From positions 62,001-126,000 of the forward strand of contig NZ_JALGBX010000016.1 in the NCBI RefSeq assembly GCF_022808175.1: a DNA stretch of 64,000 nucleotides, in the 5' to 3' direction. Source of the stretch: Streptomyces sp. AP-93 (GTDB taxonomy: Bacteria > Actinomycetota > Actinomycetes > Streptomycetales > Streptomycetaceae). Each line of letters opens with the position of its first letter. The stretch's first letter is position 1. The notes beneath the pieces were generated by a model that did no database searches, had not been told where the DNA came from, and worked only from the letters and a program-made list of their open reading frames with translations. A program made the translations under genes and the position numbers. Positions 50,051 through 59,430 of this stretch are shown here, piece by piece.

Positions 50051-51300
50051 TTGGGCACCCCTACGACCAGGCCCGCGGAGACTCCCTGGCCGGAGACCTC
50101 CACCAGTCCGCCGGCGAACATGCCGAGTTCGACCGGCAGGTACTCGATGCCCGTGCTGCCGACGGTCTCCAGTGCGTAGCCGCCCTCACGCAAGGCCACG
50201 AGCGCGTTGATCGGAACCGCCAGGACGTCCTTGCGGGTCTCCGCCTCGAAGGTGACGTCCACTGGGGCGGCCTGGTAGCGGCCCAGCTTCGTCTGATCCT
50301 TGACTTCGAGCTTCACGGGCAGCGTGGCGTCGGCGGAACTGGTGCTGGACGTCCCGGCGCCGCCTGTGCTGCCGGCAGCCGGAGCAGCGGTGGCCGCCGT
50401 GCCGACGTCATTGACCGTGGCGTCGACCTTGGTGCCGTCCGGGAGCTTGATCGTGGTCTTAGTGCCGTCCTCGACCAGGTCCTCGAACTTCACTTCGAGG
50501 TCGACGGTGACGATACGCTCCGTGCCGGTCCAGGTCAGGATGTCGCCCGTAGGGGCACCTCCGCTGGTGGCCTTGATGTCGGCCACGCGCCGTTCCCCCG
50601 TGGCCACGACCGCGTCACCCGGTGCGACGGTGCCGATTTCTTCGCGGCCCAGGTCTTCCTGCCACGCCTTGACGGCGGTGGCGGTGGCGTCGGTGTACTC
50701 GTCGTCCACAGTGAAGCCCGTGTAGCCGAGAGCGGAGAGGTTCTCCTCCAGCAGCTTCACGTCCTTACCCTCGCTGCCCGACTGGATCGTTCGGTACAGC
50801 GGCGTCACCCCATAGAGAAGCGGCACCTTGCGGTCGTCGACGCTGTACACGGCCGCGCCCCGTTTGATCGTTTCGCCCTCCGCCGGCAGCCAGGTGAGCA
50901 CGCCCGAACCGCTGCCGGCCGTACTCTGGCCGCCCTGCGCCGTGCTGGAGGACGCGGAGCCACCCGAGGAGGAACTTGCCGACGGCGGGGCCTGTACCGC
51001 GGTGGCGTCGCCGTAGCCGAGGTTTCCGTTCACAGTCTCGGTGCGGGTCAGCGAGGTGGTCTCGACCTTGGCCGACTTGGGCGGACCGGATGGTGCTGCG
51101 GACGTGCTCGTGTCGCTGTCACCGCCCAGGGCTCCGGTCGCGGCGGCGACGCCGGTCGCGGCGACGACCGCCACGCCGATGGCGATCAGCGAGGTACGCA
51201 GCGGGCGCTTCCTGCGACGGCCGGCGTTCTGTGTCTGGCCGCCGTTCGTGTGTTCGGCAACTGCGGCCGCCATGTTCTCGGTGCTTTGGTGCAGGGTCAC
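50047..51300 (-). CDS. Periplasmic-adaptor-like protein with peptidoglycan-binding-like domain
   Basis: A 417-residue membrane-anchored protein. One N-terminal helix (SLIAIGVAVVAATGVAAATGAL) is followed by a Ser/Gly-rich linker, a lipoyl/barrel-sandwich-like part (LTWLPAEGETIKRGAAVYSVDDRKVPLLYG), a peptidoglycan-binding-domain-1-like repeat (SEGKDVKLLEENLSALGY, TDATATAVKAWQEDLG) and beta-rich domains ending in AVPINALVALREGGYALETV. This is the actinobacterial equivalent of MacA-type adaptors. The GTG at 51300 overlaps the lipoprotein stop (GTGA), so the four genes are coupled. Confidence 0.88.
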   Translation of the reverse strand: MTLHQSTENMAAAVAEHTNGGQTQNAGRRRKRPLRTSLIAIGVAVVAATGVAAATGALGGDSDTSTSAAPSGPPKSAKVETTSLTRTETVNGNLGYGDATAVQAPPSASSSSGGSASSSTAQGGQSTAGSGSGVLTWLPAEGETIKRGAAVYSVDDRKVPLLYGVTPLYRTIQSGSEGKDVKLLEENLSALGYTGFTVDDEYTDATATAVKAWQEDLGREEIGTVAPGDAVVATGERRVADIKATSGGAPTGDILTWTGTERIVTVDLEVKFEDLVEDGTKTTIKLPDGTKVDATVNDVGTAATAAPAAGSTGGAGTSSTSSADATLPVKLEVKDQTKLGRYQAAPVDVTFEAETRKDVLAVPINALVALREGGYALETVGSTGIEYLPVELGMFAGGLVEVSGQGVSAGLVVGVPK

Positions 51301-51860
51301 TGCGGGCCTCCCATCATGCCGCCGAGGAACTCGCGGCACTCGCCCATGGCGTCCTGGAAGTTGGGATCACTCATGTTCATCGACTCCCGGTCGAGGCCCT
51401 CGGGGCCGGGGTCGTCCATGTCGACGCCGTTCTCGCGCATGCAGGCGGCGAACTTCTTCATGTTCTCCAGCTGCGCGGCGTCCGGAGTGCCCTGATTGGC
51501 GCCGCGGTCCTTCATCGCCTGCGGTGCCTTGTCGCGGCACGCCTCCATCGCCTTGCGCAGGGCGTCGCTGTTGGCGCCTCCGCCCATGACGGACTGGAGG
51601 TTCAGCTTGCCGGTCTCCGGGTCGGGGTCCTCCATGTCGACGCCGTTCTCGCGCATGCAGCCGACGAACGCCTGCGACTGCTCGGCATCGCTCTTCGCCG
51701 AGCCGCCGCTGCCCGACGATCCGCCCTCACCGCTGACGGAGGCCACCTTCGACGTGCCGCTGTCGGAACTGCCGCACCCTGCCAACAGGCCGACCGCCAC
51801 GAACCCGGCGGCCGGTAGCGCCAGCGCCCGCACCCTGAGTGCTCCTCGCATCCTCACCAC
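51297..51860 (-). CDS. Lipoprotein with duplicated CMRENGVDM motif
   Basis: A 187-residue exported lipoprotein (lipobox GLLAGC, about residues 24-29). After a Ser/Gly-rich spacer there are two copies of a helical module, each starting CMRENGVDM(E/D)DPxPE and ending with another Cys (EACRDKAP and GECREFLG). Each module has two Cys, possibly one disulfide per copy. Its stop is coupled to the adaptor gene. Probably the ligand sensor or accessory factor of the ABC system; function not known. Confidence 0.85.
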   Translation of the reverse strand: MVRMRGALRVRALALPAAGFVAVGLLAGCGSSDSGTSKVASVSGEGGSSGSGGSAKSDAEQSQAFVGCMRENGVDMEDPDPETGKLNLQSVMGGGANSDALRKAMEACRDKAPQAMKDRGANQGTPDAAQLENMKKFAACMRENGVDMDDPGPEGLDRESMNMSDPNFQDAMGECREFLGGMMGGPQ

Positions 51861-51985
51861 TCCCTTGAATCCGAATGCCGCAGGCCGACGAAGTGGTCTG
51901 CGGTCCGTACAAAGGGCGATGCTGGCAGCACAAACTCAGCGGATCCTGGGCCCAACCTCGAAGCCACCTGGGAATCCCGAACGAT

Positions 51986-53497
51986 TCACAACAGCGGGAG
52001 GCCCACACGGAACGTCGCACCCGTCCCGGGGCGCTGCGCGGCCAGATCGAGACGGCCGCCATGGGCTGCGACGATGGCGGCGGCAATGGACAGACCCAGG
52101 CCCGCGCCGCCCCCGGAGCGTGCTGGATCGGCGCGGTAGAGGCGCTCGAACACGTACGGAGCATCACCGGGCGGGACGCCCGGGCCCGTGTCGGCGACCT
52201 CGATGACCGCGGCAGGCCGGTCGGCGGGCAGCAGGGTGCCCGCGGCTGCTACGGCGGGTCCGAGAGCGTTGGGCCGCCTCGGTCCGAGGCGGACCGTGAT
52301 CACTGCGCTGGGTGGTGTGTGGCGGTCGGCGTTGGCCAGCAGGTTGCCTAGCACCTGGCGCAGCTGCAGTGGATCTCCGATGACGACCATGGGTTCGATC
52401 AGGCCTCCCGACTCGTCCAGGTCCACGATCCGCACGACCCGGCTGGTGGAGCGGGCGTGCAGTGCGCGTGCCACGTCCACGGTGAGTTCCAGGAGGTCGA
52501 CGGGGAGCTGCTGCGGGACGCGCTGCTCGTCGAGCCGGGCGAGCATGAGCAGGTCCTCGACAAGCACTCCCATCCTGGCGGCTTCGGCCTCGATGCGCCG
52601 CATCGCGTCCACGGGGTCACCTCCGCGTCGGTAGAGCTCGGCGAAGCCGCGGATCGAGGTCAGCGGGGTGCGCAGTTCGTGGGAGGCGTCGGCGAGGAAG
52701 CGGCGCAGTTTCAGCTCGGAGGCCGTACGGGCGCCGATCTCTTGCTCCACACGGCCGAGCATCGCGTTCATCGCCCCGCCCAGCCGGCCCGGCTCGGTAT
52801 GCGGATCCGTGTCGGCCACGCGCTGCGACAGGTCCCCCGCCGCGATGAACCCGGCGGTGGCCTCCATCCGGGTCAGCGGGCGCAGCCCTACACGGACCAG
52901 GAACGTGGCCCCGACGCCGAGCAGGGCGAGCGCGCCCGCCACGACGGCCGCGTCGATCAGCAGCAGCCGGTCCGTGGTCTCCTCCACCTGGGCCAGCGAG
53001 ACGGCCGTGACGATGAACCCGCCGTCCTCAAGGCCTGCGGTCGGCTCCACCACTTTGACTACGACCCGCCAGCCGGCACCGCCTCCCTTGCCCGGGACCG
53101 TGAACGGGGCACCCGAATACTCGGCCAGTTCAGCGGCCGCCGGCAGGGCAGGGCCGGGTTCACGCGCCTCGTCGGGGTATACGGCGCGTACGCCGCTCTG
53201 CCCATACACGTAGATCCGTGAATCGTCGCCGAAGACCCCGGACAGGAACGAGTCGCCCGGAGCCCGGGCGGGCTGCTCCTCCGCCGGGCGATCGCCGAGG
53301 CTGCGCACCAGCCGCTGCTGCTGTCCGCCCATTCCGGGTATCGCCAGCTGCCGGTCGACACGGTCGATGAGATAGGAGCGCAGCAGGATCACCCCTGCCG
53401 TGTTGGCGCCGATGAGGGCTAGAGCCGTCAGGGCGGCGCTGACCACGACGAGGCGCGAGCGCAGCGTCCAGTGGCGCCACCGCCGAAGGCGGGGCAT
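51986..53497 (-). CDS. OmpR-type sensor histidine kinase
   Basis: A 503-residue kinase. Helix 1 (LVVVSAALTALALIGANTAGVILL), an extracytoplasmic sensor (about 40-170), helix 2 (LLLIDAAVVAGALALLGVGATFLV), HAMP (LRPLTRMEATAGFIAAGDLSQRV), HisKA with FLADASHELRTPLTSIRGF, and HATPase (LGNLLANADRHT, ADTGPGVP, GAGLGLSIAAAIVAAHGG). It overlaps the regulator stop by one base (TGATG). Located upstream of the MacAB-like operon on the same strand. Confidence 0.94.
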   Translation of the reverse strand: MPRLRRWRHWTLRSRLVVVSAALTALALIGANTAGVILLRSYLIDRVDRQLAIPGMGGQQQRLVRSLGDRPAEEQPARAPGDSFLSGVFGDDSRIYVYGQSGVRAVYPDEAREPGPALPAAAELAEYSGAPFTVPGKGGGAGWRVVVKVVEPTAGLEDGGFIVTAVSLAQVEETTDRLLLIDAAVVAGALALLGVGATFLVRVGLRPLTRMEATAGFIAAGDLSQRVADTDPHTEPGRLGGAMNAMLGRVEQEIGARTASELKLRRFLADASHELRTPLTSIRGFAELYRRGGDPVDAMRRIEAEAARMGVLVEDLLMLARLDEQRVPQQLPVDLLELTVDVARALHARSTSRVVRIVDLDESGGLIEPMVVIGDPLQLRQVLGNLLANADRHTPPSAVITVRLGPRRPNALGPAVAAAGTLLPADRPAAVIEVADTGPGVPPGDAPYVFERLYRADPARSGGGAGLGLSIAAAIVAAHGGRLDLAAQRPGTGATFRVGLPLL

Positions 53498-54225
53498 CAG
53501 TGTTCCCCGTGCGGCAGCCGCAGCGTGTACCCGACACCGCGGACGGTGTGGATGAGCCGGGGACCGGTGGTGTCGAGCTTCTTGCGCAGGTAGTAGACGT
53601 AGGACTCAACTATCCGGCTGTCCCCGCCGAAGTCGTAGGACCACACCCGGTCCAGGATCTGGGCCTTGCCGATGACCCGGCCCGGGTGCTCCAGCAGGAA
53701 GCGCAGCAGGTTGAACTCGGTCGGGGATAGCTCGATGCGCCGGCCGGCCCTGCGTACCTCGTGCCGGTCCTCATCGAGTTCCAGGTCCGCGTAGCGCAGC
53801 ACTGGATCTGGTACATCCTGGGGGTGCGCTCCTGTGGCGGCCCCGGTCCGGCGCAGAATCGCACGGATCCGCAGGACCACCTCCTCCAGGCTGAACGGCT
53901 TCGTCACGTAGTCGTCCCCACCGGCCGTCAGCCCGCGGATACGGTCGTCCATCGAGTCCCGGGCCGTGAGAAACAGAACCGGAACATCGCGCCCGGCCGC
54001 GCGCAGCCTCGCCGCAACCTCGAAACCGTCGAGATCGGGAAGCATCACATCCAGCACGATGAGACCCGGCCTCGCATCCTCGGCGGCGGTCAGGGCTTCG
54101 AACCCGGTCGTCGCCGAGACGACTTCGAAGCCGACCAGACGCAACGTCTGGGAGAGGAGATCACGGATGTTCGGCTCGTCGTCGACGACGAGTACGGTGG
54201 TCGCGGCCGGTGCGGAATCAGTCAT
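53497..54225 (-). CDS. OmpR/PhoB-family response regulator
   Basis: A 242-residue regulator. Receiver: TTVLVVDDEPNIRDLLSQTL, phospho-Asp in LIVLDVMLPDLDG, Lys in DYVTKPFSLEEVVLRI. Winged helix: ELSPTEFNLLRFLLEHPGRVIGKAQILDRVW and SYVYYLRKKLD. It heads the unit with the kinase and very probably activates the MacAB-like operon that follows in the same direction. ATG 54225. Confidence 0.94.
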   Translation of the reverse strand: MTDSAPAATTVLVVDDEPNIRDLLSQTLRLVGFEVVSATTGFEALTAAEDARPGLIVLDVMLPDLDGFEVAARLRAAGRDVPVLFLTARDSMDDRIRGLTAGGDDYVTKPFSLEEVVLRIRAILRRTGAATGAHPQDVPDPVLRYADLELDEDRHEVRRAGRRIELSPTEFNLLRFLLEHPGRVIGKAQILDRVWSYDFGGDSRIVESYVYYLRKKLDTTGPRLIHTVRGVGYTLRLPHGEH

Positions 54226-54324
54226 GGTTTCATCCGTATCGCACCAACCTCAAAGCCAGCTGAGAGCAGCCTTCACGTCACGCCATAAAGATCTGCGCGT
54301 ACCAGCTGACCAGAGCGATGAAGA

Positions 54325-55263
54325 TCAAGAGGCTTCGCCGGCTGTACTGATGACCGAGGCGGCGGCCCGGGTGGCGGCCTCGACGAGAGCTATGCCGTCG
54401 GCCTGGGTGAGGTTCCCGTCGGAGAGGACCGCGATGAGGCAGTCGCGGCCTTCGATGTCCACGCGTCCGATGCTGTTGATGTCCCACAGTGCGGTCGCGG
54501 TGCGCGGGAGCCAGCCGTTCTTGAGCGCCGCACCGGAATCGGCGACGGACACGCCCCAGTCCTGACCTGCCACGACACGCTCCATCAGGTCCTCGATGAA
54601 GTCCCTGTCGGTTGGGGAAAGGAGTGATGCCGTGCCGAATATCGCGTCGAGCAGGATCAGCTGGTCTTCGGCTGTCGTCTGGGTGAGGCCCCAGTTGCCG
54701 TTCCGGCCGGCGGATGTGGCGATCAGGCCGAGGCGTTGGTTGGCGGAGTCCAGCCCCGGTGCCCCGCCGATGGTGTCCCACAGTGCGTTGGTCGCGGTGT
54801 TGTCGCTGCTGCGGATCATGCTCGTCGCCTGGGCGCGCTCGCGCGAGGTCAGCGCCCGCCCCGCATCATGGGCCTGGAGCAGCAGTGCGGCCAGGATGTC
54901 GACCTTGACGATGCTCGCGGTGTCGTACTGGCCACTCTCGAACACGGCGCGGTCGCCCGACTCCACATCCATCACCGCGACCGACAACTGCACGTCGCCC
55001 ACGCGGGCCATCCCGGCGAGTTCAGCCGCCAGCAGCTCGTCGAGATCAGCTTCGGGTGCCGCGGCGGCCTCGGTTTGGGGGCTGAGGCTGGGCTCCGAAG
55101 AGGACACCGCCGCGACGGCAGCGGTACCCACTGACCCGTAGCGCAAGTTCGCCGCGCCGGCCACGGTGCAACCCAGCAAAGCGGCGGTACCCGTCACAAC
55201 GGCAAGGAGACGACGGGGGCGGCGGCGTGGGCGCGGGCGGCGACGAGTTCCGGATCCAACCAT
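54325..55263 (-). CDS. Class A beta-lactamase-like serine hydrolase, secreted
   Basis: A 312-residue exported protein. The Arg-rich N-region and hydrophobic segment LLAVVTGTAALLGCTVAGAA form a signal peptide. The catalytic SxxK is SIVK (Ser 117, Lys 120), SDN is in MIRSSDNTATNALW (about 153-155), and the KTG-like triad is KNGW. The Glu166 region of true class A beta-lactamases is not apparent (LTQTTAEDQLILLD is the nearest), so antibiotic hydrolysis is doubtful. It may modify or sense cell-wall peptides. It lies just upstream of the OmpR-type system on the same strand. Confidence 0.82.
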   Translation of the reverse strand: MVGSGTRRRPRPRRRPRRLLAVVTGTAALLGCTVAGAANLRYGSVGTAAVAAVSSSEPSLSPQTEAAAAPEADLDELLAAELAGMARVGDVQLSVAVMDVESGDRAVFESGQYDTASIVKVDILAALLLQAHDAGRALTSRERAQATSMIRSSDNTATNALWDTIGGAPGLDSANQRLGLIATSAGRNGNWGLTQTTAEDQLILLDAIFGTASLLSPTDRDFIEDLMERVVAGQDWGVSVADSGAALKNGWLPRTATALWDINSIGRVDIEGRDCLIAVLSDGNLTQADGIALVEAATRAAASVISTAGEAS

Positions 55264-55404
55264 GCCGCGACGCTACGAATCACAGCTGTGCGCAGCCTGG
55301 GACCAAGTTCAGAGCGCCCTGAGAGTTGCCTCCAAGCGGCGCCCACGGGCGTCGGCGCCCCACCGAGGCCTGTGACGTGCCGGGCTGCGGCGGACTCAGG
55401 TGTG

Positions 55405-56073
55405 TCAGGGAGTGGTGTGTGCCAGGCCCGTGTCATAGGCGATGATCACTGCCTGTACCCGGTCCCGGGCTTCCAGCTTCGCGAGAACACGCCCCACGTG
55501 TTTCTTCACTGTCGATTCGGACAGGCTCAGACGCTCGGCGATCTCGGTATTCGTCCACCCCTGGCCGATCGCGACGAGGACCTCCCGTTCGCGCTCGCTG
55601 AGCAGCCGCAGCCGGGGATCGGTGCCGCTGGGGCGCTGCTCGGGTGGGCGCAGGTCACCCGCGTGGGCGTCGAGCAGGCGACGGGTCAGTCTGGGGGACA
55701 CCACGGCGTCCCCGGCCGAGATGGACCGAATGGCGGCTAGGAGCTCGTCGGGCATGGCGTCCTTGAGGAGGAAGCCGCTGGCGCCCGCGCGCAGGGCAGC
55801 GTAGGCGTACTCGTCGAGGTCGAATGTGGTGAGGATGAGAACGCGGGACCGGCCGCCGGCCGCGACGATGCGCCGGGTGGCCTCGATGCCGTCCATGCCG
55901 GGCATCCGCACGTCCATGAGCACCACGTCGGGGCGGAGCGAGGCGGTGAGGCGGACAGCCTCGGCGCCGTGGGAGGCTTCACCGACCACCTCGATGTCGT
56001 CTCTGGTTTCCATGAGCATCACGAAACCCAGCCGCTGGAGCGGCTGATCATCCGCGATCAGCACAGTGGTCAA
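55405..56073 (-). CDS. NarL/LuxR-family response regulator
   Basis: A 222-residue regulator. Receiver: MTTVLIADDQPLQRLGFVML with phospho-Asp in VVLMDVRMPGMDG and FLLKDAMPDELLAAIR; HTH: LSEREREVLVAIGQGWTNTEIAERLSLSESTVKKHVGRVLAKL. Its ATG overlaps the kinase stop (ATGA, 56070-56073). Probably controls the ABC exporter upstream. Confidence 0.93.
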   Translation of the reverse strand: MTTVLIADDQPLQRLGFVMLMETRDDIEVVGEASHGAEAVRLTASLRPDVVLMDVRMPGMDGIEATRRIVAAGGRSRVLILTTFDLDEYAYAALRAGASGFLLKDAMPDELLAAIRSISAGDAVVSPRLTRRLLDAHAGDLRPPEQRPSGTDPRLRLLSEREREVLVAIGQGWTNTEIAERLSLSESTVKKHVGRVLAKLEARDRVQAVIIAYDTGLAHTTP

Positions 56074-57476
56074 GGTGCTCTCCTGCCGCCGTGCCCTGGC
56101 CCTGGACCGGGCTTGGTCTGCGATCCGCGGACTTCCCCTTCATGGGCGGCGTCGGGCTCCACATCGAAGGATGCGTCCACGCTCCAGCCGCCTCCTGCCC
56201 GGGGGCCCGCCGCGAGGGTACCGCCGTACATCGCAGCCCGTTCCCGCATACCGATGATCCCATGGCCGGCCTGATGCCGGTCCGGGACTGCCGGGGGCGG
56301 TTCCGCCGACTCGGACGGCGCTCCGGTATCGGTGATCGTCACCCGGACCCGGCCGTCCTGGAACTCGACGAAGATGCGTACGGACGAGCGGTAGCCGACG
56401 TGCTTGAGCGTGTTGGTCAGAGCTTCCTGGACAATGCGGTACACGGTCAGCTGAACCCCGCTGCTGAGCTCGGCGAGGCTGCCGCTGGTCCGGTAGGTGA
56501 TGCGGGTACCCGCCGCCCGGACGCGCTCGATCAGGGCTTCCAGGTCAGCCAGGGCCGGCTGAGGGGCGAGCTCCGTTTCCTTCGAGTCGGCCCTGAGGAC
56601 GCCTAGGACGCGGCGCAGTTCCTTGAGCGCCTGGCGCGCGGTTCCGGCGATGGTGTTGAGCGCCTCGGCGCTGCGTTCGGGGCGGCTGGAAGCGAGAGAC
56701 GCCGCGCCGTCGGCGAGGCCGACGATGACCGCAAGATTGTGACCGACGATGTCGTGCATCTCGCGGGCCACGCGGGAGCGTTCCGCGGCCGCCGTGAGCC
56801 GTGCTCGTTGATCCTGCTCGATCTGGAGACGGGTGGCACGATCCTCCAGGGCAGCGAGGTAGGCCCGTCTGATCCGGAAGACGAGTCCCAGAGCCAGGGC
56901 GGCGGTCGCCGTCCCGACCAGGAAGAACACGGCGATCCAGGGCTGGTCCGTGCCGGACCGGAAGGCGGCCACTCCCAGTCCCGCGATGGTCACGGCCGCC
57001 GCCCAGGGAAGCACCTTCAGTGCCCCGTACAGAGCGAGGCTGTACAGGACCAGGAGGAGGCTGATGCCGCTCGGCAGCCAGATCGAGATGATCCACTGCG
57101 TCACACAGGTGACCGCGATCAAGCTGAAGGCCACGGCCGGCGCCCGCCGCCGCCACCACAGCGGCAGGGCGAGGCCGGCGTGCAGCAGCAGGAGCACGGC
57201 AGGCGGCGCTTCACTCACCCGGTGCGCCGACATGGGCGGTCCGGTCTGTCCCCCGAGAACGGCCGGAAGGCCCAGCAGGACTACGGAGATCACCACTCCG
57301 GTGTCGAGTATCCACGGCCGCCGGTGATCGACGCGCTGGAGCCGTTGCTGCCATCCGAGCAACCGGTCCAGGAAGGGATGACCGCCCGTACTCTGCGAAC
57401 TCACGGAGAGTCCGGTGCGGGCGCTGGGGCCCGCGCCTCTGGCGGCCGGAGGTGGATACCTGCTCTCATCTGGCAT
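56070..57476 (-). CDS. NarL-type sensor histidine kinase
   Basis: A HisKA_3 kinase of about 468 residues. There are several membrane helices between residues 55 and 215 (ILDTGVVISVVLLGLPAV, LLLLHAGLALPLWW, ISLLLVLYSLALYGAL, IAVFFLVGTATAALALGLVF), then RSRVAREMHDIVGHNLAVIVGLADGA with the phospho-His, and YRIVQEALTNTLKHVG plus GHGIIGMRERAAMYGG. ATG 57476 was chosen; ATG 57500 is an alternative and neither has a strong ribosome binding site. Confidence 0.9.
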   Translation of the reverse strand: MPDESRYPPPAARGAGPSARTGLSVSSQSTGGHPFLDRLLGWQQRLQRVDHRRPWILDTGVVISVVLLGLPAVLGGQTGPPMSAHRVSEAPPAVLLLLHAGLALPLWWRRRAPAVAFSLIAVTCVTQWIISIWLPSGISLLLVLYSLALYGALKVLPWAAAVTIAGLGVAAFRSGTDQPWIAVFFLVGTATAALALGLVFRIRRAYLAALEDRATRLQIEQDQRARLTAAAERSRVAREMHDIVGHNLAVIVGLADGAASLASSRPERSAEALNTIAGTARQALKELRRVLGVLRADSKETELAPQPALADLEALIERVRAAGTRITYRTSGSLAELSSGVQLTVYRIVQEALTNTLKHVGYRSSVRIFVEFQDGRVRVTITDTGAPSESAEPPPAVPDRHQAGHGIIGMRERAAMYGGTLAAGPRAGGGWSVDASFDVEPDAAHEGEVRGSQTKPGPGPGHGGRRAP

Positions 57477-57658
57477 CGCGTGAACCCGAGCGTCTCTCAT
57501 TGAGTATGGAATGCCGCTCGAAGCGGTATCCGGATCGAGGGTTACCCGATGCGACCCGGAAACCGGGCTGGCGGACATGCTGTTGCCTCATGGCTACGGA
57601 TGGCTAACCTGCCTGGTCAGGAGTCCGACAGACGGCTACCCAAATCGGGTTGCGGTGC

Positions 57659-58501
57659 TCATACGTCCGTACGTACGAGGCGCAGCGCGGCCGCGCCCAG
57701 CACGAGGGCGACCCAGCCGGCGAGGACGGCCAGGCCCGCCCCCGGGCTGAGGGCGTCCGATGTCTGGTGCAGACTCATCATCGCGTCCCCGGCGTTGCTC
57801 GGCAGGTAGGGGCCCACGGTGTCGGCCCAGGAATCGGGCAGCAGTGACGTCAGGCCGGGAAGAACCATCAGCGACGCCACGAGCACGGCGATGCCTCCGG
57901 CCACCGAGCGCAACAGGGCTCCCAGGGCAACGCCGAGGACTCCAGCCATGGCCAGGTACAGGGCCGCACCCGCCAGGCTGCGCAGTACACCATCGTCGGA
58001 AAGGGACAGTGCCGCGGACGTTCCACTCACTTGGGTGCTGCCCACGAGGAAGGCGGCCAGCACGGCCACGGTGCAGGCAACCAGAGCGACGGCCGCGAAG
58101 GTGAGGGCCTTCGCCCAGAGGACCGGCAGCCGCCGCGGTACGGCGGTCAGCGTGGACCGGATCATGCCCGTGCTGTACTCGCCGGCGGCCACCAGGACCC
58201 CGAGTACACCGATGGCCAGCTGGGCGAGCGAGGTGCCGGTCAGGGCCAGGCCGACAGCGTCGGAAGCGGGGGCGGGGCCGACAGGGGGGCCGGTCACAGT
58301 ACCCGAGGGGTCGAACGAGGCCGAGGCGATGAATCCGAGGGCCACGAGGAGGAGCGCCGCCACGCCCAGGGTGATCCAGCTGGAGCGCAGGGACCAGAAT
58401 TTCGCCCACTCCGAACGGATCACCCGGCCGGTGGTCACCCGGTATACGGGGCGGACTGTGACCGGGATTTCCCGGATCTTGGTGGAAACGCTGCTGCTCA
58501 T
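57659..58501 (-). CDS. ABC-2-type exporter permease
   Basis: A 280-residue protein with six or more hydrophobic segments. The N-terminal RSEWAKFWSLRSSWITLGVAALLLVALGF is typical of BcrB/YhaP-like ABC-2 permeases, and later AAGEYSTGMIRSTLTAVPRR is the conserved coupling motif. Overlaps the ATPase stop (ATGA, 58498-58501). Partner of the ATPase in exporting an antibiotic or signal lipid or peptide. Confidence 0.9.
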   Translation of the reverse strand: MSSSVSTKIREIPVTVRPVYRVTTGRVIRSEWAKFWSLRSSWITLGVAALLLVALGFIASASFDPSGTVTGPPVGPAPASDAVGLALTGTSLAQLAIGVLGVLVAAGEYSTGMIRSTLTAVPRRLPVLWAKALTFAAVALVACTVAVLAAFLVGSTQVSGTSAALSLSDDGVLRSLAGAALYLAMAGVLGVALGALLRSVAGGIAVLVASLMVLPGLTSLLPDSWADTVGPYLPSNAGDAMMSLHQTSDALSPGAGLAVLAGWVALVLGAAALRLVRTDV

Positions 58502-59430
58502 GCCGCCTTCTTGGAATCGTCGTGACTGGCGCTGGTGTACTCGACGGCGTCGCGGGTGAGGTCCATGAACGCCTCTTCCAGGGAGACTTCGCGCGGTGTG
58601 AGTTCGAAGATCGGCACGCCGTACTCAGCGGCGACCATTCCGATCCGGCGGGCCTCCAGCCCACTCACATGCAGTTCCTCCGTGCCTGGCGAACCAGTGA
58701 TCTCCACACCCGGCCCGGACAGCAGCTCCCGCAGACGGGCGGGCTCGGCGGTCACCACTTTCACTCCGCCTCCGTCGGCTTCACGCACGAAGTCCGCCAC
58801 CGTGGTGTCGGCCAGCAGCCGCCCCCGACCGATGATCACCAGGTACTCCGCAGTGAGCGCCATCTCACTCATGAGATGGGAGGACACCAGGACGGTGCGC
58901 CCCTCGGCCGCCAGGTCAATGAGGAGGTTGCGCACCCACAGGACGCCCTCGGGGTCGAGACCGTTGACCGGTTCGTCCAGCATCACGACAGCGGGATCGC
59001 CCAGCAGTGCCGCCGCGATACCCAGCCGCTGGCCCATGCCCAGCGAGAAGGCCCCGGCTCGCTTGCGGGCCACACTCGTCAGACCGACCAGTTCGATGAC
59101 CTCGGCCACCCGGGCCCGTGAGATTCCATGGGTGTAGGCCAGCGCCTTCAGATGGCCCTCTGCCGTCCGGCCCGGGTGGATCGACTTGGCCTCCAGGAGC
59201 GAGCCGATCTCCTGAAGTGGCGCGGCATGCTCCGCATACCGTTTCCCGTTGACCGTGGCCGCTCCAGCGGTGGGCGCGTCCAAACCGACGATCATCCGCA
59301 TCGTGGTGGACTTGCCGGCGCCGTTCGGGCCGAGGAAGCCGGTGACAGCGCCCGGTTTGACGGTGAATTCCAGACGGTCGACGGCGGTCTTGACCCCGTA
59401 GCGTTTCGTCAGCTCGCGTACCTCGATCAC
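58498..59430 (-). CDS. ABC exporter ATP-binding protein (BcrA/drug-resistance type)
   Basis: A 310-residue ATPase: Walker A GPNGAGKSTTMR, FSLGMGQRLGIAAALLGDP (signature LGMGQ rather than LSGGQ, as in BcrA-type proteins), Walker B VVMLDEPVNGLDPEGV and switch His SSHLMSEM. The C-terminal ~90 residues include a domain common in drug exporters. GTG 59430 was chosen because AAGGTGCAAGG precedes it and ATPase homology begins there (VIEVRELTKRYGVKTAVDRL). With the permease and the kinase-regulator pair it forms a sensing and efflux module. Confidence 0.92.
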   Translation of the reverse strand: MIEVRELTKRYGVKTAVDRLEFTVKPGAVTGFLGPNGAGKSTTMRMIVGLDAPTAGAATVNGKRYAEHAAPLQEIGSLLEAKSIHPGRTAEGHLKALAYTHGISRARVAEVIELVGLTSVARKRAGAFSLGMGQRLGIAAALLGDPAVVMLDEPVNGLDPEGVLWVRNLLIDLAAEGRTVLVSSHLMSEMALTAEYLVIIGRGRLLADTTVADFVREADGGGVKVVTAEPARLRELLSGPGVEITGSPGTEELHVSGLEARRIGMVAAEYGVPIFELTPREVSLEEAFMDLTRDAVEYTSASHDDSKKAA

